In this document: one piece after another, positions 32,743 to 59,329 of the stretch | How positions within the stretch are numbered: the first letter of the stretch is position 1 | Layout: every line of letters begins with the position of its first letter | Assembly: GCF_007565055.1 (NCBI RefSeq) | Contig: NC_044559.1 | Span: 99,284,759-99,348,758 of the forward strand | Reading direction: 5' to 3' | Length of the DNA: 64,000 nt | Source: Rhinopithecus roxellana | Lineage: Eukaryota > Chordata > Mammalia > Primates > Cercopithecidae | Notes under the pieces: model-generated | Databases searched by the model: none | What the model saw: the letters and a program-made list of their open reading frames with translations, nothing else | Told to the model about the DNA's origin: nothing | Program-made: the position numbers and the translations under genes

Positions 32743-32979
32743 TACTTTAGATTGGAATTAATGGTATCCAGTTGTTTATCCACAGCACTTCCAAGTTATT
32801 GCCAACAGTCCTAATGTAGGCCCAGCTCCCAGGAAACTCTTTCCACCTGCTCTGAAAACTCTCTTGGCATCTGGAAGTGAAGGTGTAGGGTAAAAGATCT
32901 TAACTGAACCAGAAGTAAGTAAGTAGTGAGTAACAGAGGAGAAGCTAACCTGTGGAAAGTTCTTTCAATTATCACATGT

Positions 32980-33288
32980 GGCTGGGCCTGGTGGCTCATG
33001 CCTGTTAATTCTAACACTTTGGGAGGCCGAGGTGGGAGGACTGCTTAAGCCCAGGAGTTTCAGACCAGTCAGGGCAACAAAATGAGATCCTATCTCACCA
33101 CCACCACCACCAATAACAAAAAATTAGCAAGGTGTGGTGGTATGTGCCTGTAGTCCCAGCTATTCAAGAGGCTGAGGCAGAAGATAACTTGAGCTCAGGA
33201 GTTCGTGGTTATAGTGAGCCATGATTGTACCACTGCACTGCAGTCTGAGCGACAGAGCAAGACCCTGTCCAAAAACAAACAAACAAAG
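32980..33288 (+). repeat. Alu (J-like) with (CAC)n in linker
   Basis: Old sense Alu starting 'ggctgggcctggtggctc'. The middle A-rich linker holds a CAC triplet run at about 33,098-33,112. Confidence 0.9.
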
Positions 33289-33977
33289 AAACTTAGATGT
33301 ATAAAATTATAAGCAGACAGGACTTTGATTTTCATCATTACTTTGTATAAACTGAACTTCTCTTGTGTCAGGAATACACTCATTAATATATGATAAACAA
33401 TTATGAAAACATGAGATAATTTTTGGAATCTGGAATATTTGGAATCAACAAATTAGGATTACCATAACTCTTGCATTTGTAGGGCACACACTTAGAGCAG
33501 CAGTATAAACAGCTAAGATGTGAAATAAATGTTTCCTCAAATTGGACAGAAATTCTAAAAATTTACATGATATAACCAATAGAGGTAGGAAGCCAAAGAA
33601 ACTTTTTTGAAATGATCAGTCGTTCAAAACCAGTTTGGATGAACCATGCTAGAGGAAAGACTAAATTATCTTTTTTTCTCTATATAGAAAATATTGTAAC
33701 GTTGCGTCACAAAAAAACAAAGATGAAGGAGCTTGTGAGGTGAGTAGATAACAAAACAGTTAAAATATGACTCTAAAAAATGAAGCTTAAAAAAGTAGGA
33801 CAAAAGGCATTATAAAGATGTATCAACTAATTAATAAAAATATAACTTGTGGATTTTGTGATTTTATATGATTTTACAACTTAAAAAATTCTATATTTTT
33901 GTGATTTCTTATTCTCAATACTTATTCTCCCTCACACTTAATTTTGGATTCCTTTTCTTAAAAGGGATCCCTTTTCT

Positions 33978-34384
33978 AAGTTTGTTCCTGATGCTATAAC
34001 AAAATACCATAGACTGAGTAACTTATAAACTATGTATCACAGTTCTGGAGACTGGGAAGTGCGAGACCAAGGCACCAGCAGATTTGCTGTCTGGTGAGGC
34101 CTGCTGTCTGTTTCCAAGATGGTGCCATCTTGCTGTGTCCTCACATGGCAGAAGGGCAAAAAGAATGGGCTCTGGGTTCTCACACAGCAGAAGAAATGGA
34201 AAGATACCAGCAGCTCTCTGCGACATCTATTATAAGGGCATTAATCCTATTAATGAGGAAAAAGCCCTCAAGTTTTAATAATCACCTCCCAAAGGCCAAA
34301 CCTCTTAATACCATCACCTTGGGGTTTAAGTTCTAACATATGCATTTCAGAGGAGCACATACCTTCAAATCATAGCAATCCCCC
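33978..34384 (-). mobile_element. MaLR LTR (MST/MLT1 type), antisense
   Basis: Antisense MaLR LTR: 'acaaaataccatagactgag', 'cacagttctggagactggga', 'gtcctcacatggcagaaggg' and 'aatcacctcccaaaggccaa'. Confidence 0.8.
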
Positions 34385-34559
34385 AAGTGATATACACTTC
34401 AGGCTGCATGGAACCTACACCTACACTTGGCCATATCCAGCCATACGGATGTCCCACAGCACTTCATTATCAATATGCCCAAAGTGATGCTCCATGCCCC
34501 ATAGCTGCCCCTTAGCATCTCTCTAGAACAGCAGGACCCTCAGCCTGTTGCAAAGCCAC

Positions 34560-35260
34560 ACACCCAAGTCATTCCTGATGACTCCTTCTCCCTTGTTTAA
34601 CCCAGTCCCAGCTCCTAAAAATATCTCATCGTCATTTCTTCCTTTTGAGGCAACTGACTGCCATCTCCCCATGTTCCATATCTGCTGGGACTGTTGCAGA
34701 GCCCTTCATTGTCTGCTGGCTCTGATGCTGCGTCACCAGTCCTCCTCATGACTTTTCCCTCCTAACTCCCACTTATGACCATGTCACTGCCTTATTCACA
34801 TTTTTTTTTCAAGTCCAACCTCTAATCCAAATCTTTTAGCATGACCTTGAACATTACCTTCAAGGTATAGATATTATTTAACTCCCTAGCCTAATGTTTA
34901 AGACTGTTGCTCATGCCCCAGACTCTGTTTATGTTCCAGTGTACTGAATTAATTTCAGTCTGCAAACTCACATTGGTCTTTCTTGTCAATGGATCAAGGA
35001 GCTCTCCACATTCATTAGTCTTCTTGGCAAACTCTTTTCATTCCTTAAGACTCAGTTCAGTCACCTTTGCTATGAAGCCTTGCCTGATGCCCTCTCCCCT
35101 ATGTCCTGCACACAGCAGTCTTCCACCATATTGCATTGTAAACATTTGCACCCCACCTAGGTGGAAGATCCACAGCTACTCACCTGTTACCCTTGATCCT
35201 CATTAGTCCCAAGATTGATGTATGAATCTCTTCTCCCTACACCATGCCCAGTTCCTAAAA
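34560..35260 (+). mobile_element. LINE L2
   Basis: Long diverged L2 3' region: 'gactcagttcagtcaccttt', 'gaagccttgcctgatgccct' and 'ttgcattgtaaacatttgc'. The plus-strand ORFs at 34,548-35,206 come from it. Confidence 0.6.
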
Positions 35261-35647
35261 TTCCAATGAGAGATTAAGGTGGGTTGACATGTATACATTT
35301 AAATTACAACTACCAAGAGGTTTAGAGTGATCTCTTTCTCTTTTTGGGGGGGGAATGAAGATAGGGGGCATGGAGGTTATATATGACAAACTTTTATTAT
35401 CTGTATTTTACACTTTGGATTTTTTTTTAAATTTACAGAAAAATCACATTACTTTTATAATCAGAAAATGCCCAACTCTGTCATAGCAACGATAGTTCAG
35501 TATTTTCGCTTGTGGTGAAAAGACCTGAATCTCTACATCTTGGATTTTCTATCACTTTCCTTTCTGATTTAACATGAAGAAAGATCAATCTTCTTCTTTT
35601 GCATATATTTTGCAGCAACTTTTACACTTTTTTTCTTTTTATGTATG

Positions 35648-35769
35648 TGTATAGAGACAAAGTCTTACTATGTTGCCCAGGCTGGCCTCAAACTCCTGGC
35701 CTCAAGGGATCCTCCACCTTGGCCTCCCAAAGTGCTGGGATTACAGGTGTGAGCCACTGCGTCCGGCCA
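35648..35769 (-). repeat. Partial Alu, antisense
   Basis: Covers one arm, from 'gagacaaagtcttactatgt' to 'ccactgcgtccggcc'. Confidence 0.88.
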
Positions 35770-35816
35770 ATTTTTACAATTTTTATCCAGTAGCAATGGA
35801 GGCCTTGGCAAGACTG

Positions 35817-35850
35817 ATTCATTCATTCATTTATTTATTCGTTCATTTTT
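35817..35850 (+). repeat. (ATTC/ATTT)n simple repeat
   Basis: Short tetranucleotide run 'attcattcatttatttattc'. Confidence 0.85.
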
Positions 35851-36015
35851 GGGCTAGGGTAGTACATTCACATGGCTCAACATTCAAAAGATACAAAACT
35901 CTCCTTTCCACCTCTGTGCCAGGTCACCCTTGTGTTCCACAGAGGGCACATTTTTATTAGTTTCTTCCACTTCCTTCCCGACATGTATTTTCTTTTTCTT
36001 TCTTTTTTTCCTTTT

Positions 36016-36322
36016 CTTTTTTTTTTTTTTTTTTTTTTTTTGAGATGGAGTCTCGCTCTGTCGCTAGGCTGGAGTGCAATGGTGCCATCTCGGCTCACTG
36101 CAACCTCCGCTTCCCTGGTTCAAGCGATTCTCCTGCCTCAGCCTCCCTAGTAGCTGGGATTACAGGCACGTGCCACCACGCCCAGCTAATTTTTGTATTT
36201 TTAGTATAGAGATGGGTTTTCACCACGTTGGCCAGGATGGTCTCCATCTCCTGACAACGTGATCCACCCACCTTGGCCTCCCAAAGTACTGGGATTACAG
36301 GCGTGAGACACCGCACCCGGCC
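36016..36322 (-). repeat. Alu (S-like), antisense
   Basis: Antisense full Alu with a poly(T) head of about 25 and the end 'gacaccgcacccggcc'. Confidence 0.93.
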
Positions 36323-36382
36323 CCGAGGTGTATTTTCAAGTAAATGTTCTCCAATTTTTCTTATCTAAAAAAAACACTTGTC

Positions 36383-36600
36383 TTGACTGGGGCTGCCATA
36401 ACAAAATGCCATAGACTAGGTGGCTTAAACAACGAAATTTTATTTTTCCTTAGTTCTGGAGGTTCGGTGTGCAAGTTCAGAGGGCAGGCAACATCAGATT
36501 CCGGCAAGGGCTCTCTTCCACACCGACAGGTGCCTTATTCTAACCTCACATGGCAGAGTGAGAGCTACCAAGCTCTTCAGCCATAGCAATACTTAAATAT
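36383..36600 (-). mobile_element. MaLR LTR fragment, antisense
   Basis: Begins 'tgggctgccataacaaaat' style ('actggggctgccataacaaa') with 'ttagttctggaggttcgg' and 'cctcacatggcagagtgag'. The 5' (viral) part is missing. Confidence 0.65.
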
Positions 36601-36749
36601 AAGAAACAAAACCAAAAATACTTATGTGCAATACCAACTAATCTTTTCTTTTCCTTCCAAAATGGAGTTTACCAAAATACAAATGTGAAGTTTTTCAGAG
36701 CACATAACTTCCCCTGCTGTCCTCTTCAGTTTTGTTTTTTGTTTTTTGT

Positions 36750-37260
36750 TTTTATACCACCTCTATGGTCGTTTTCCTAAAATACGATTCCAAGGCTGTG
36801 TGTACCTCTCCTGCTCAAATCTTTCGGAACATTGTTCAGGGCTCATCAGGAGTCTCACCGCAGACTCCCTTCTCTGACTTCAACATCACAGGATGCAGCA
36901 CTTCCTGCATTCTACTATGGGGGGGCACGCTGAATTACTTAGGTTGACTTTCTGGCCTCTGTGCTTTACTCATACAATTTCCTCTGTTTGGAAGGCCCAC
37001 TCCACAATTCTTTCCCCAGCCTTTGTTCAAATGTCACTTCTGCTAGCATTAGCAGTTTCCTCCTCCAGGTTCTCACATCGCCCTTATAACATAAGTTACA
37101 AGGTAAGTACCAGAAGAGAATTTTCAATAATCATTGTGCTCCCCTACCCTCCACACCTCCAGCGGTAACTGTATCTTATTCATTTTTGTGTCTATGAAGC
37201 ACAGTGTTGCACTTTAGAGACACTACATGGAAGTTGGCCCAAAGGGTAATAAATTGTATT
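36750..37260 (+). mobile_element. LINE L2
   Basis: L2 features: 'ttccaaggctgtgtg', 'tttgttcaaatgtcacttct' and 'taactgtatcttattcattt'. Diverged. Confidence 0.5.
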
Positions 37261-37977
37261 TGCCAAGATGATAGCATGGATTTACAATAACCTCTGAAAC
37301 TTTATAAAGAAAGATGATTGAATTAAATTGATACACCTAGCATCACAGCTGTGGAAGCTTGTGGTCTTCTTTATGTTGAAGGTAAAATGGATATAATGAA
37401 TTAGTTGCCGTTTTTAGATGATATAGAAGTTGAATTCCTTGCTTAAGCCTCTCGAAGAGAAAGATACATTAAAATTCATTAAAACCAGTACCGTAAACTG
37501 CACAGAACAGCCTGGTTCCCTAGAGCATTTCTCTGGGGCAGTCAGTTTTCATTTAAAAAATGAAGTTTGGATTTTAAACATAAGTTTTAAAAGTGATTAG
37601 GCTCCAGCAGGAGTTCTTAAATTCCTACCTATACCATGAATCCCAAATGCTCTGCCTCTATCAGCTAGGAACAAAAATTGTCAAGGTTGAGCCAGATGCA
37701 ATGTATAATACCAGATGATAGATATAGCTCATTGTGTTAAAAGGTATTAAACACTTAAATGCATGTGATATGTTCTATATCACAAGGGTAAGGAAGTTCC
37801 ATTCCATATCCTAATTTGGGTCTTCCAATACATACTTGTGTATGTGGTAATCAATCTTTGTTCTATGTCCTATTAGGATCAATGCAACCAGAAATCCTTA
37901 AAATGGACTTTTATTATCTCTAGCTCTGTTTTACTGTTCTATTTGTTTATTTAAAAAAGATTTTAGAATGGTGTTTA

Positions 37978-38105
37978 GGTTGGGCTGGTGGCTCACACCT
38001 GTAATCCCAGCACTTTGGGAGACCAAGGCAGGAGGATTGCTGGAGCCTAAGAGTTGGAGACCAGCTAGAGCAACATAAGGAGACACCGTCTCTGCAAACA
38101 AACAT

Positions 38106-38138
<33 letters not shown>
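37978..38138 (+). repeat. Alu left monomer with long poly(A)
   Basis: Single left arm, 'ggttgggctggtggctcaca' to 'agacaccgtctctgc', then a run of about 32 A. Confidence 0.85.
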
Positions 38139-38142
<4 letters not shown>

Positions 38143-38325
38143 GAAAGAGAGAAAGAAGGAAAGAACAAGAAAAAAATTAACTGTATTAAATGCAGAAATC
38201 TGTCTTAAGGATATTGTGGATGACAATGAAGACAGAGTTTTTCACACTGGATTATTTAAAGCATTATTTAAACCTCTTTTTCTCCCCTCATAGAATTGTG
38301 AATTTTTGTGTTTTAATAATATTTA

Positions 38326-38440
38326 AGCCGGGCATGGTGGCGGGTGCCTGTAGTCACAGCTACGCTGGAGGCTGAGGCCGATTTCTCGAGCCCAGGAGCT
38401 GGAGGCCAGCATGCATAACATAATGGGACCCAGTCTCTAA
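38326..38440 (+). repeat. Partial Alu, sense
   Basis: 'agccgggcatggtggcgggtg' start with right-arm-like follow-on, ending 'gggacccagtctctaaat'. It lies head-to-head with the next Alu. Confidence 0.8.
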
Positions 38441-38470
38441 ATACATGCCTCTCTCTATATATTTAAAATT

Positions 38471-38784
38471 TTTTTTTTTTTTTTGAGACGGAGTCTCGCT
38501 GTGTCGCCCAGGTTGGAGTGCAGTGGCACTATCTCGGCTCACTGCAAGCTCCGCCTCCCGGGTTCACGCCATTCTCCTGCCTCAGCCTCCCAGTAGCTGG
38601 GACTACAGGCGCCCGCCACCTCGCCCGGCTAGTTTTTTTTTTTTTTTTTTTTTTTTTTGTATTTTTAGTAGAGACGGGGTTTCACCATGTTAGCCAGGAT
38701 GGTCTTGATCTCCTGACCTCGTGATCCACCCGCCTCGGCCTCCCAAAGTGCTGGGATTATAGGCTTGAGCCACCGCGCCCGGCC
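38471..38784 (-). repeat. AluY, young, antisense, about 0.65 kb before the CDK1 promoter
   Basis: Near-consensus antisense AluY. The duplication tatatatttaaaatt flanks it exactly (38,456-38,470 and 38,785-38,799). Its central T-run (38,632-38,658) has expanded. It is the nearest young insertion upstream of the CDK1 CpG-rich promoter. Confidence 0.95.
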
Positions 38785-39372
38785 TATATATTTAAAATTC
38801 TGATGTGAAAATATTTTAAAATGTACATTTCAAATGTTTTTAATTGCATAATAAACAAAATGTAAATAATAAAATAATTAATATTAAATTCAAAAATGAG
38901 GTAGAAACAAAGCACAGCGATATAAATAATAAATTTTCCTTTACAGTTTTGAGGCGGTCTTCTGAGTTTTCCATTTCCTTCTTAAGGTCACTGAAAGGTG
39001 CTTCTTGGAGCCAGCCCGCAAATCACGCATTTAGAAAAACATAACTATACACTCCTAACCCTAACTATTAGAAGTTAAAGTAATGGAATCTCGATGTAAA
39101 CCCAATATCACTTTTTTGATGAGCTATTTTGAGTATAACAAATTTGAACTGTGCCAATGCTGGGAGAAAAACTTTAAAAGAAGAACGGAGCGAACAGTAG
39201 TTTCCTGCTCCGCTGACTAGAAACAGTAGGACGACACTCTCCCGGCTGGAGGTGAGCGCTTGCGCTCGCACTCAGTTGGCGCCCGCCCTCCTGCTTTTTC
39301 TCTAGCCGCCCTTTCCTCTTTCTTTCGCGCTCCAGACACCCGGGAAGGCCAGCCTAGCGTAGCTGGGCTCTG

Positions 39373-39377
39373 ATTGG
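39373..39377 (-). promoter_or_regulatory. Inverted CCAAT box (distal)
   Basis: ATTGG in 'ctctgattggctgc', the NF-Y core with good flanks. About 30 bp separate it from the proximal box, roughly three helical turns as in NF-Y-paired cell-cycle promoters. A TTTGAA (39,382-39,387) follows it. Confidence 0.85.
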
Positions 39378-39404
39378 CTGCTTTGAAAGTCTACGGGCTA
39401 CCCG

Positions 39405-39409
39405 ATTGG
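39405..39409 (-). promoter_or_regulatory. Inverted CCAAT box (proximal)
   Basis: ATTGG in 'cccgattggtgg', 21 bp ahead of the CDE. This arrangement, NF-Y site then CDE/CHR, is the standard layout of G2/M promoters. Confidence 0.85.
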
Positions 39410-39425
39410 TGGTTCCGGGGCCCTT

Positions 39426-39443
39426 TAGCGCGGTGAGTTTGAA
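39426..39443 (+). promoter_or_regulatory. CDE/CHR cell-cycle element
   Basis: TAGCGCGG (CDE, 39,426-39,433), four bases (TGAG), then TTTGAA (CHR, 39,438-39,443). This is the CDC2-type tandem that binds DREAM/MuvB and represses transcription in G0/G1. Spacing matches the known rule of four bases. Confidence 0.92.
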
Positions 39444-39444
39444 A

Positions 39445-39546
39445 CTGCCCGCACTTGGCTTCAAAGGTGGCTCTTGGAAGTTGAGCGGAGAGCGACGTGG
39501 TTGTGGTAGCTGCTGCTGGTGCGACCGCCGCGGGATAATAAGCCGG
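39445..39546 (+). other. CDK1 exon 1 (noncoding)
   Basis: 5' UTR exon. The 3' edge is fixed by the donor gtacag at 39,547. The 5' edge is approximate, placed around the CDE/CHR where human transcripts start. It contains no ATG, so there is no upstream ORF ahead of the CDK1 start. Confidence 0.8.
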
Positions 39547-39784
39547 GTACAGTGGCTGGGGTCAGGGTCGTGTCTAGCGGGCGGCCCGGGGACCTCGGAG
39601 GGCGAGTATTGAGGAACGGGGTCCTCTAAGAAGGCCGGACTGGAGAGCAGGGACCTGCGCGGGGCCAGGCTGGGCCTCGGGGTGGGGTGGGCAGGGCCTT
39701 TGCCTGGGACTGGGCGTGTGAGCCACACTGGGCCGGCTTTAGAGGGAGGTTATGGGAGCCCAGCCTGGTGGGGTTAGGCGGCGT

Positions 39785-39808
39785 GGGGATGGGGGTGGGG
39801 GTTCGGGG
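39785..39808 (+). promoter_or_regulatory. Candidate G-quadruplex in intron 1
   Basis: Four G-runs (GGGG, GGGGG, GGGGG, GGGG) with loops of one to three bases, on the coding strand about 240 bp past exon 1. Confidence 0.6.
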
Positions 39809-41113
39809 CTGCAGTCGTGAGTTGAGGTCGGCTGTTCTCAGGAACTGCCTTAGAAGGCTTTCGGGTCTTGATTGAAGCAAAATCCGCTCCCCCACACTGA
39901 GCGCCAGCGAAGTGGCAGGCTCTTTCCTGGGCCCGGCCCCAGAGCGCCTTCCCATCCCGCCTCGGAGGTGGGAAAGCGGGACCGCACCTGGGCCAGGTAC
40001 AAGCGCAGATTTCTAAAGCGAGGCTGCCCTCAGAAACCGATCCCGGAACTCGTGGGCCTTCTGGGGCTTGCTCTGCCCACGGTCCCGGTCCACCTGGAGC
40101 TGTTAAGAACACTCAGCCCAGGCACTTACAACTCATGAACAGTGTAGTGCAGTTTTTTTCATTTAAAAAGATACATCTCTGCTTTCTGGATTAATTTTTT
40201 CTTTGAAGATGAATGTGGGAAATAGAACTTAAAGGTCTGTTCAGAGCGGGCTTTATAAATGATTTTATCATCAGTGATGGGTGTTAGAAAAATGTAGGTA
40301 ATTATGCCTGGAGTTCTGACGTTTCATTGGCAAACTTCAGAGGAAGTCTTGAACTTATGTTTTTTTTTTTTTTTTTAAACCCATTCACTGTGATTCAGGT
40401 ATACAGTTTTTCTGCTTAGTCCTTGACATTGTGTAGGCTATAATTAGAATTTTGTCTGTGGAACTGCACTTTTCATTCTTTTGTTTTAGGGTGCTTAAGT
40501 GATATTTCCCACTCTTGGAAAAAGTACCTTGAAAGTCTTGGGAATGTTTGTGACCTCTGCAAGCAGAGGAAAAAAAGATTAAAATTGTCACGTGAGCAAC
40601 TGGAAACACTTAAAATGTTTTTGCCGCTTTAAACAAAATTTTCCTAATGAACAGTCTGAACACATTTTAGTTCTCTCCTTATAACTATAAAAAATAGTGT
40701 TTTGAATAAAATTAGGAATATCATAAAGCGGTATAAATTTGTTGAAATATTTGGGTATAACTTTGGCACACTCAGGTACTAGTGTCACAACAAGGGAACA
40801 TAATTCTGGTTTTTCTTTGGAAAGAATAGACAAGTTGATATCTGAATTTGAGGGTTATTTTGATTGGAAGAAGCTAAATAAATAGTACACTAGTATAGAA
40901 CATACACATGTTTCCAGTGTCTCAGGAGTCAAGAAGGATGGAAAGTTATTGTAGGAGTTCTTACCCTTGTAAATATTGTTTGAATGTAGTCAATATTTAT
41001 GGAATACTTATGTACTGCAGTAGGCACAGTGGAAAATGCTTTACATATAGTGTAATGCTTAAAACTACTCAAGTTAGTGGCATGTAATTAAGTCAGTTTT
41101 TCCTTCATTTTAG

Positions 41114-55870
<14,757 letters not shown>

Positions 55871-56115
55871 CTTTTTGACAAAAAGTTTCCACATGTTATA
55901 ACAACAGATAGTTGTGTTTTTATTGTTAACTCTTGTCTATTTTTGTCTTATATATATTTCTTTGTTATCAAACTTAAGCTGTACTTCATCTTCTAATTTC
56001 AAAAGTATAACTTAAAAATGTAAATATTCTATATGAATTTAAATATAATTCTGTATATGTGTGTAGGTCTCACTGTAACAACTGTTACTGTAATAAAACT
56101 ATAATATTGATATCA
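55871..56115 (+). other. CDK1: CDK1 3' UTR (short form)
   Basis: AT-rich with several TTTTTAT and TATATATTT stretches. Ends shortly after the first AATAAA. Longer forms reaching further cannot be excluded. Confidence 0.75.
56092..56097 (+). terminator. CDK1: CDK1 poly(A) signal
   Basis: Canonical AATAAA in 'ctgtaataaaacta', 222 bp after the stop codon, followed by T/G-containing sequence. Cleavage is probably at about 56,110-56,120. Confidence 0.8.
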
Positions 56116-56119
56116 GGAA

Positions 56120-58750
56120 TCGGGAAAAAATTTGAGTTGGCTTAAATCATCTCAGTCCTTATGGCAAAGTAAGGACTAAGTCCTTAGTTTCCTGTAGTTG
56201 GAACTACTAAAATTTAGGAAAGTGCTAAGTTCAAGTTTCATAATGCTTTGAAGTATTTTTATGCTCTGAATGTTTAAATGTTCTCATCAGTTTCTTGCCA
56301 TGTTGTAACTATACAACCTGGCTAAAGATGAATATTTTTCTCCTGGTATTTTAATTTTTGACCTAAATGTCTAAGCATTCGGAATGAGAAAACTACAGAA
56401 TTGAGAAATTATGCTAAATTTATAGGAGTTTTCAGTAACTTAAAAAGCTAACATGAGAGCATGCCAAAATTTGCTAAGTCTTACAAAGATCAAGGGCTGT
56501 CCGCAACAGGGAAGAACAGTTTTGAAAATTTATGAACTATCCTATTTTTAGATATGTTTTGAAAGCTTTTTGTCTAAGTGAATTCTTATGCCTTGGTCAG
56601 AGTAATAACTGAAGGAGTTGCTTATCTTGGCTTTCAAGTTTGAGTTTAAAACTACACATTTTGACATAGTGTTTATTAGTAACCGTCTAAAAAGGCTCTA
56701 ATGTATATTTAGCTAAAATTACTAGCTTTGGGAATTAAATTGTTTAATAATGCTGCTCATTGTGATTCTTATAAGCAGCCTAATTTGAATTATTTGCTGC
56801 AATCAAGAGAAGTGTACAATAGTTTTATTACTTTTTTAGCATACTTCTATCCTTTTTCCAACCATATCTCCTCTATTTTTCCTCCTGGTTAACGGGCTAG
56901 AATGTGCATTCCTGGATTACTGGTTTTTACACTCGATTGGCTATGTAATGAGGGATCTATCTAATTCATCTTGTCTTGGAAATGTTGCACTCTAGAAGAA
57001 AGTGTGTGTCACGTTCTTCAGCAGCAGGACCTCTTATGATTGGTGGTGTGGTTGTCCTGTTCTGTAGTCTTTGGTGGAAGCCAGTTTGTTGTAAGAGAAT
57101 GTAGAGCCTATTAATGGAAGTCATTAGGGTTATATTGTGGAGGATTGCATGGCAGGAATTGGGTAAATGAAAGGTAACACTAAAGATTGGAGATGGTATA
57201 ATGGCGTATCTATAGGTCTGTGTTTCCTTATCTATGAAGTGAGGCATTGAACTAGATCTGTTTTGCAAATTGTGGCTTGCAATCCTTTAGTGATTTACAA
57301 CCAGCATTAATCACCAATCCCTTTCCTACCCCAGTATAGAACAGAAACTAGCAGTGTATCCTATATAATTATTTGCTTATTTATTTTTTCAGTAGTATAT
57401 AGATACATGGGTGATACAAATGTTTGGGGCCTTGTAGATAATGTAGAAACAGCATGCAACCTCACCGCTCTTGCTCCACGGAGTCCAAGTGTCTGAAAAG
57501 TTGACAGTACATCAAATTAGAACTGACTTGGTAGACCAGGGAAATGAGACAGATGGTAGGACACTGTCATCTCTTGCTATAATGAGTGACCTACTTTTGA
57601 TCCTGTGTCAACCAACTTCAGTGACTAGGTGAGAAGCTACTGAATTGTGTCCTCATCTCAAATGTATTTTTAAATTAGTTTGTGCTATGGTACTTCTGAC
57701 TAATTTTAAAATGGAGCTTGTCTCTAGGCTAGTGACCCTTAAGTCTGTTATGTGCCAGAAATGCCCAGAAGCTAACTCTGGCACTACCCTGAATTCAGAT
57801 TTTGAAAATTGGGAAATGTATCCCAATAATGCATTTTTTCAAAAGCTCCCCAAGCTGATTTAGATGAATTCCATTGTCATCAGTAGTGGTGAGTTTGACC
57901 ATTTGGGGCCTGTATCTGGTTTTAGTTGTCTTAAAACTTAATGACATCATGCAATATCTTTAAAGTTACTCTATTTCTCTTTGAGTTTGCACTCTTTAGT
58001 GGAGGGGAGAAAGCTGCATATTTCATACATATACCAGCATATGCTTCATATATGTGAGCACAGCAGTGAAATCTTTACTAATTTATTTGGGCATGGCCTA
58101 TATAAAGTAAAAGTTTTTGAAAAAATGGTATTTGAGAGTTTAATAAAATGGCCCAATAAAGGGTCTTTTGGGGACTTAGATTAACAGGGTAAAATAGTTT
58201 TTAATTTTAGCAAAATATTTTAAAGCACTTGAGGAGACTTGAAAACTCTTAGGTAGAACTTTTTTTTTTTTTTTTTTTTTTAAACATTAGTTCCTTTGGC
58301 AAACTAGTTCATATGTCAACTTCAGTTTCGTTAATGTTTAAATAATTTCCATATTCAAATGAGTCAGTGAGTTTTCACAGGACCATAGACTCATTTTGCA
58401 TTGTGGACAAAGACGTGTGTGGGATTTGGAGTGAAGAGAGTAGAGGGCATTGTTTAAATGGGTTTGGGACAAGATGGCTAGAGTGAAGCATGACTAATGG
58501 GGACTGAAAAGATAGAGGGGTAAATTAAAGCTGAGAAGACTGAAGAGGGAGAGGTATTTCAGACTAAAAGCTAGGGCCCAGGAGAAGGAAAAGGTGGGAA
58601 GGAAAATGGTAGTGGCATGGATTGTGACTAGTTTGTTAGGGGTAGGAGATGAAATTTAATGGATTTGGAAGCAACAGTACACATTATCATCTCTGCCATA
58701 GTATAAATTGTACATGTCTAAGATGTCTTAAAATCTTCAAAAGAAATGTA
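56120..58750. other. Downstream intergenic stretch, repeat-poor
   Basis: Apart from a poly(T) tract at 58,261-58,282 I recognise no repeat and no exon. Part of it (to about 56,800) could belong to longer CDK1 3' UTR forms. Small ORFs (56,966-57,268; 57,645-57,863) show no family. Confidence 0.45.
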
Positions 58751-58753
58751 CCT

Positions 58754-58872
58754 GGGCTTGGGCATAGTAGCTCATGCCTGTAATCCCAGCACGGTGGGAG
58801 AATCACTTGAACCCAGGAGTTTGAGACCAGCCAGGGCGACATGGCAAGACCTCATCTCTTTAAAACAAAATT
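58754..58872 (+). repeat. Partial Alu, sense
   Basis: Left-arm fragment with a central deletion ('cagcacggtgggagaatcac'), flanked by similar 'gtacctg' words. Confidence 0.85.
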
Positions 58873-58967
58873 AAAGTGTACCTGAGAGTCATAGACTAAG
58901 GAATCACAAACAATAGCATTTTAGAAGCAATAGCAACATTTGAGAATCAATAGCTGCATTTTAGAAT

Positions 58968-59145
58968 GCTGGTTTTCACACTTGGATTAAGATCTCCTGA
59001 AGAACTTGTTGAAACAGATTGCTGAACCCATTCTGTTTTTCGATTCAGTGGGTCTGTTGTGACCTAAGAATGTACTTCCCTAGCAAGTTCCCAGGTAATG
59101 ATGCTGACCTGGTTAAGGGACCACACTTTGAAAAATCACTACATA
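58968..59145 (+). mobile_element. MER5A-like hAT-Charlie MITE
   Basis: 'gatctcctgaagaacttgtt', 'gattcagtgggtctg' and 'ccacactttgaaaaatcact' fit MER5A. A second copy lies at 432. Confidence 0.65.
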
Positions 59146-59329
59146 GGCAGTTCCCAGAATTACAGAGAGCTAAACAGAAGCTCAGCTACTTGGTCAGCTT
59201 GCCAGGTTTGTAGACAAAAGCACAGAGGTATAGAAGGAGAAATCAAAGGTCAGGCTACATTTAGAGGCTGAACTGGAATCGGAACCTAAATCTTTCATTG
59301 TCATCCCTGAGAAGTGTGTAGTATAATGT

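Larger units (their letters stand above)
39180..40100 (+). promoter_or_regulatory. CDK1 CpG-rich promoter region
   Basis: The window's only clearly GC- and CpG-rich segment. It holds two inverted CCAAT boxes, the CDE/CHR element, exon 1 and the start of intron 1. No TATA box is apparent near the expected start. GC-driven ORFs on both strands (39,354-40,138) are not genes. By analogy with human CDK1 it should be driven by NF-Y, E2F and DREAM/B-Myb complexes with a G2/M peak. Confidence 0.88.

Noticed and set aside
39180..39420. Divergent gene or lncRNA start on the minus strand at the CDK1 CpG-rich promoter
   Set aside because: Bidirectional initiation is plausible, but I see no exon with splice sites upstream, so it is not annotated.
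39354..40138. Several ORFs of 60-124 codons on both strands around CDK1 exon 1
   Set aside because: GC-rich promoter sequence has few stop codons. The ORFs overlap each other on both strands, rich in Pro, Arg and Gly, with no domain.
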